9,636 nt of DNA from Bacteroides sp. (GTDB lineage Bacteria > Bacteroidota > Bacteroidia > Bacteroidales > SM23-62): the NCBI GenBank assembly GCA_030667765.1, contig DAOUVF010000077.1, forward strand, positions 1-9,636, given 5' to 3'. Position numbers and translations under genes: made by a program. The notes beneath the pieces were generated by a model, which saw only the letters and a program-made list of their open reading frames with translations, had not been told where the DNA came from and did not search any database. This document shows, piece by piece, positions 7,319-9,636 of the stretch (within the stretch, counting starts at the first letter, position 1; each line of letters starts with the position of its first letter).

Positions 7319-8308
7319 TTACGCATTCAGTTCCTGCCAGATCCTGTCTTTCAGGCTGCTGATCCCCTCCCCCGAGACAGAAGAGATGAACTGCCACGGG
7401 ACCTCCGGAATATCTTCCCTGATCTCATCCTTTAATTCATCATCCAGCAGGTCAGACTTCGAAATGGCAAGTATTCTTTTTTTATCAAGCAATTCCGGGT
7501 TATAACCCTGTAATTCTTTCAGCAATATCCTGTACTCCTGCTGTATATCCCGGCTGTCTGCAGGGACCAGGAATAGCAGGATGGAATTTCTTTCAATATG
7601 CCGCAGAAACCTGATACCCAGCCCCTTCCCATCGCTGGCACCTTCGATGATCCCGGGTATGTCCGCCATGACAAATGAACGGTCATCACGGTATTGAACA
7701 ATCCCGAGGTTAGGTACCAGTGTAGTGAAGGGATAATCAGCGATTTTGGGTTTGGCTGCTGAAACCACAGACAGGAGGGTAGATTTGCCAGCATTGGGAA
7801 ATCCTACGAGTCCCACATCAGCCAGGATCTTTAACTCCAGAATATTCCATGCCTCAATCCCGCTCTCACCCGGTTGTGCAAACCTGGGGGTCTGGCGGGT
7901 GGAGGATTTAAAATGATCATTCCCCAGGCCGCCCCTGCCGCCTTGCTGCAGTATCTTTTGTTCTCCGTCCGAGGTGATCTCGAAAAGGAATTCATTGCTG
8001 TCGGCATCCCTGGCCACGGTACCCAGGGGCACCTCAAGCACCACGTCTGCACCATCGGCCCCGGATTTCAGGCTGCTTGCACCATTTCCCCCGTTCCCTG
8101 CCCTGACATGTTTCTTGTATTTAAGGTGGAGAAGGGTCCATAACTGTTTGTTGCCTTTCAGGTAGACATGACCTCCTCCTCCCCCGTCGCCTCCGTCGGG
8201 ACCGCCTTTCCGGGTGAGCTTGTCACGATGAAGATGTGCAGATCCGGCCCCGCCGTTCCCTGACCTGCAAAAGATCTTTACATAATCTATAAAATTGGAT
8301 TCAGCCAT
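7319..8308 (-). CDS. obgE: Obg-family GTPase (ObgE/CgtA), ribosome assembly
   Basis: The product is a 329-residue GTPase that binds the 50S precursor and links ribosome maturation to nucleotide state. The glycine-rich Obg fold covers 1-158 (for example GGPDGGDGGGGGHV at 35-48 and RAGNGGNG at 69-76). The G domain follows, with Walker A GFPNAGKST (169-177), the switch region DYPFTTLVPNLG (191-202), G3 DIPG (216-219), G4 SKSD (283-286) and G5 SSVSGEG (309-315). G4 is SKSD rather than the common NKxD, a variant usual in Bacteroidetes Obg proteins. The protein ends just after the G domain and so lacks the C-terminal OCT domain of Bacillus Obg and the acidic tail of E. coli ObgE. The ATG at 8308 is 54 bp after the adk stop. 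No promoter is seen in that gap, so co-transcription with adk is likely. Confidence 0.95.
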   Translation of the reverse strand: MAESNFIDYVKIFCRSGNGGAGSAHLHRDKLTRKGGPDGGDGGGGGHVYLKGNKQLWTLLHLKYKKHVRAGNGGNGASSLKSGADGADVVLEVPLGTVARDADSNEFLFEITSDGEQKILQQGGRGGLGNDHFKSSTRQTPRFAQPGESGIEAWNILELKILADVGLVGFPNAGKSTLLSVVSAAKPKIADYPFTTLVPNLGIVQYRDDRSFVMADIPGIIEGASDGKGLGIRFLRHIERNSILLFLVPADSRDIQQEYRILLKELQGYNPELLDKKRILAISKSDLLDDELKDEIREDIPEVPWQFISSVSGEGISSLKDRIWQELNA

Positions 8309-8362
8309 TTGTTATTGATACGGACCGGCAATGATGCGGTGCGGTACTGATAATTTTCCGGA

Positions 8363-8932
8363 TCAGAGATTTGCCATGATCCCGGTAAGCCTGCCGAAAA
8401 TATCCTCGATGCCCCCTACACCGTCTACTCCGCGATATTTGCCCTGTCCCTGGTAATATCCCATGACCGGGGAAGTCTGGTCTTCGTATACCCTGATCCT
8501 GTTTTCTATCGTTTCAAGTTTGTCATCCGACCTGCCCTGTTCCTTCCCCCTTTTTAACAAGCGGTCTATCAACTCCTGCCGTTCAACCTCGAGTCCGAGC
8601 ATCACATTGATTTCCATCCCCAGTTCATCCAGGAGCTTATCCAGTGCCTCTGCCTGTGCCACTGTCCGTGGAAATCCATCGAAAATGAAACCTTTGGCAT
8701 CTGTCTGTCCGGTGATCCTGTTACGGATCATCCCGATGATGATCTCGTCAGAGACCAGTTCTCCCTTCTCCATGATACTTTTGGCCTGTAATCCGAGTTC
8801 AGTCTCAGCTGCCAGTTCCGCACGAAGCATATCCCCGGTTGAAAAATGGCTTAGCCCATACTGCTCGATGATCTTTTCTGACTGGGTTCCTTTTCCTGAT
8901 CCCGGGGGACCGAATAAAACGATATTTAACAT
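8363..8932 (-). CDS. adk: Adenylate kinase, short-LID type
   Basis: Adenylate kinase interconverts AMP + ATP and 2 ADP in the cytoplasm. The 189-residue protein has the P-loop GPPGSGKGT (8-16), the AMP-binding STGDMLR (31-37) and FDGFPRT (84-90), and the LID arginines in RLLKRGKEQGRSDD (124-137). The LID is short, with no Cys4 zinc-binding insertion, unlike the long-LID bacterial enzymes of about 214 residues. This short form is typical of Bacteroidetes. The start is ATG at 8932, giving MLNIVLFGPPGSGKGT. It lies 44 bp downstream of hpt and has its own promoter. Short-LID UMP/CMP kinase is a formal alternative, but the bacterial context and the hpt-adk-obg order favour Adk. Confidence 0.95.
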   Translation of the reverse strand: MLNIVLFGPPGSGKGTQSEKIIEQYGLSHFSTGDMLRAELAAETELGLQAKSIMEKGELVSDEIIIGMIRNRITGQTDAKGFIFDGFPRTVAQAEALDKLLDELGMEINVMLGLEVERQELIDRLLKRGKEQGRSDDKLETIENRIRVYEDQTSPVMGYYQGQGKYRGVDGVGGIEDIFGRLTGIMANL

Positions 8933-8955
8933 GATGCAAAATTTGATTAAGGATG

Positions 8956-8988
8956 CAAATATAGGGAATTCGGCAATCAGGGATCAAC
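8956..8988 (-). promoter_or_regulatory. Putative adk promoter (GTTG-N21-TATATTTG)
   Basis: On the minus strand a full -7 box TATATTTG (8963-8956) lies 21 bp downstream of a GTTG (8988-8985), matching the Bacteroidetes promoter form TTTG-N(17-23)-TAnnTTTG with one mismatch. The -33 half is embedded in the last codons of hpt, so adk can be transcribed independently of hpt. The predicted start lies about 15-20 bp upstream of the adk ATG. Confidence 0.65.
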
Positions 8989-9516
8989 CACTTTATAAAT
9001 ATCTGCCAGGTTTCTGCCAAATCCCTCATAATCAAGTCCATATCCAACTACAAAATCATTCGGGATCTCAAATCCCACATAATCCAGCGGAATATCTTTC
9101 AGGTAGGCATCCGGTTTATGAAGCAGCGTTGCCACCCTGATCTCAACCGGTTCATATCCATTCAGCTGCTTGATGATACTCTCCAGGGTGATCCCTGTAT
9201 CCACTATGTCTTCGAGGATGACCACCGTTTTATTTTTGATATCCTCATTGATCCCGATCAGCCGCTTTACTGTACCGGTACTGGATGTGCCGGCATAAGA
9301 GGCCAGCTTCAGAAAAGTGATCTGGCAGTTTGGCGTGATCTGCTTTATCAGTTCGGCAGCGAACATGAATGCCCCGTTCAGTATGCCCATGAAGATAACA
9401 TCTTTCCCTTCAAGGTCCCTGCTGATGCTGGCTGCCATATCCGAGATGGCGACATTGATCCGGGCATTTGGAATGAACAGTTCAAATTCCTTATCGTGTA
9501 TCTTCCTTACTTCCAT
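8977..9516 (-). CDS. hpt: Hypoxanthine phosphoribosyltransferase
   Basis: The enzyme salvages hypoxanthine (and usually guanine) with PRPP to give IMP or GMP. The 179-residue protein carries the PRPP motif ILEDIVDTGIT (100-110, with Glu102, Asp103 and the catalytic Asp106) and the flexible-loop SYAGTSSTG (73-81, matching human SYCNDQSTG). Lys134 contacts the purine 6-oxo group. PNDFVVGYGLDY (152-163) holds the base-stacking Phe155 and Asp162, followed by Arg168. All of these align by spacing with human HPRT residues K165, F186, D193 and R199. The start is ATG at 9516 (MEVRKIHDKEF). This is the first gene of the leftward cluster, divergent from the gene starting at 9615. Substrate preference between hypoxanthine and guanine cannot be read from the sequence. 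Confidence 0.94.
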   Translation of the reverse strand: MEVRKIHDKEFELFIPNARINVAISDMAASISRDLEGKDVIFMGILNGAFMFAAELIKQITPNCQITFLKLASYAGTSSTGTVKRLIGINEDIKNKTVVILEDIVDTGITLESIIKQLNGYEPVEIRVATLLHKPDAYLKDIPLDYVGFEIPNDFVVGYGLDYEGFGRNLADIYKVVDP

Positions 9517-9530
9517 TTGACGAATTTAAA

Positions 9531-9538
9531 AAAAAATA
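9531..9538 (-). promoter_or_regulatory. Weak candidate hpt -7 box in an A/T run
   Basis: Next to a run of nine A residues (9528-9536), the minus strand reads TATTTTTT, which fits TAnnTTTG except for the final base. A TTG (9564-9562) sits 23 bp upstream. The leader to the hpt ATG would be only about 10 bases. It is the best candidate in the intergenic region for leftward transcription, but the match is imperfect. Confidence 0.3.
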
Positions 9539-9594
9539 GGATGGAAGGCTGATATAATTCCCAATTTGCCATAAAGAGAAAACCATACTTTGAT

Positions 9595-9602
9595 TAGCTT
9601 TG
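9595..9602 (+). promoter_or_regulatory. Putative rightward promoter, -7 box TAGCTTTG
   Basis: TAGCTTTG fully matches TAnnTTTG and lies 12 bp upstream of the ATG at 9615. It is followed by an A-rich leader (GGAAAAAACA) of the kind seen at Bacteroidetes genes. A TTTG at 9565-9568 is 26 bp upstream, longer than the usual 17-23 bp spacer, so the -33 half is doubtful. Confidence 0.5.
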
Positions 9603-9614
9603 TAGGAAAAAACA

Positions 9615-9636
9615 ATGAATCCGAAAGTAAGTATTA
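9615..9636 (+). CDS. Start of a divergent gene, product undetermined
   Basis: An ATG at 9615 opens a frame reading MNPKVSI up to the window edge. It follows an A-rich leader and a TAnnTTTG box, so it is probably a real gene start. Seven residues do not identify a family. They fit the N-termini of PurE (N5-CAIR mutase, often ...VSIIMGS) and of family 2 glycosyltransferases (...VSIIIP or VSIITV). PurE would suit the purine-salvage neighbour hpt, but this is only a guess. Confidence 0.45.

Noticed and set aside
7317..7397. 27-codon upstream extension of the PAP2 frame into obgE
   Set aside because: The extension overlaps the conserved end of the Obg G domain and reads as a hydrophilic sequence not typical of PAP2 N-termini. 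The ATG at 7316 directly after the obgE stop is a better start.
8319..8346. Imperfect hairpin (TACGGACCG / CGGTGCGGTA) between adk and obgE, considered as a terminator
   Set aside because: The stem has a mismatch and a bulge with a nine-base loop, and no U-tract follows on the minus strand. obgE has no visible promoter of its own, so termination here is unlikely.
8463..9140. 225-codon open frame on the plus strand crossing adk and hpt
   Set aside because: It runs antisense across two conserved genes and their promoter, and its Ser/Pro-rich product is the usual shadow of a real coding strand.
1..9636. Mobile elements, CRISPR arrays, tRNA/rRNA genes, riboswitches, defence or secretion systems
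   Set aside because: All substantial space is filled by nine conserved housekeeping genes. The gaps are 2-121 bp and hold no repeat array, transposase fragment, tRNA-like fold or other system that I could recognise.

Overview
This window is a compact, housekeeping-type chromosomal segment from a member of the Bacteroidota, most likely the order Bacteroidales. The grounds are the protein styles (a ParE-ParC pair of Bacteroidetes type, short-LID Adk, Obg with an SKSD G4 motif), the absence of clear Shine-Dalgarno sequences, and promoter -7 boxes of the form TAnnTTTG typical of this phylum. The species cannot be named from the sequence.

Layout: nine genes run leftward on the minus strand, and one gene begins on the plus strand at the right edge. 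Read in transcription order from the right: hpt (hypoxanthine phosphoribosyltransferase), adk (adenylate kinase), obgE (ribosome-assembly GTPase), a PAP2-family membrane lipid phosphatase, lplA (lipoate-protein ligase), plsC (1-acyl-glycerol-3-phosphate acyltransferase), parE and parC (topoisomerase IV), and aroK (shikimate kinase, cut by the left edge). Spacing is tight: 2 bp between obgE, PAP2 and lplA, about 20 bp to plsC, 36 bp for parE-parC and 10 bp for parC-aroK.

Recognisable breaks are few. There is a bidirectional intergenic region at 9517-9614, an adk promoter inside the tail of hpt (around 8956-8988), and a 121-bp gap between plsC and parE holding a perfect 6-bp inverted repeat and a TATATTTG -7 box. 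This suggests three transcription units: hpt; adk-obgE-PAP2-lplA-plsC; and parE-parC-aroK. Readthrough between them is possible.

Functionally the units cover purine salvage and nucleotide balance (hpt, adk), ribosome maturation (obgE), membrane lipid and lipoyl-cofactor metabolism (PAP2, plsC, lplA), chromosome decatenation (parE, parC) and aromatic amino acid synthesis (aroK).

I see no mobile element, CRISPR array, tRNA, rRNA, defence system or obviously new multi-gene system. The most interesting details are small: acidic tails on ParC with an in-frame 9-bp triplicate repeat, a C-terminal hexapeptide resembling a sliding-clamp-binding motif, and an alanine at the main quinolone-contact position of ParC. 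No stretch longer than about 125 bp lacks a gene.
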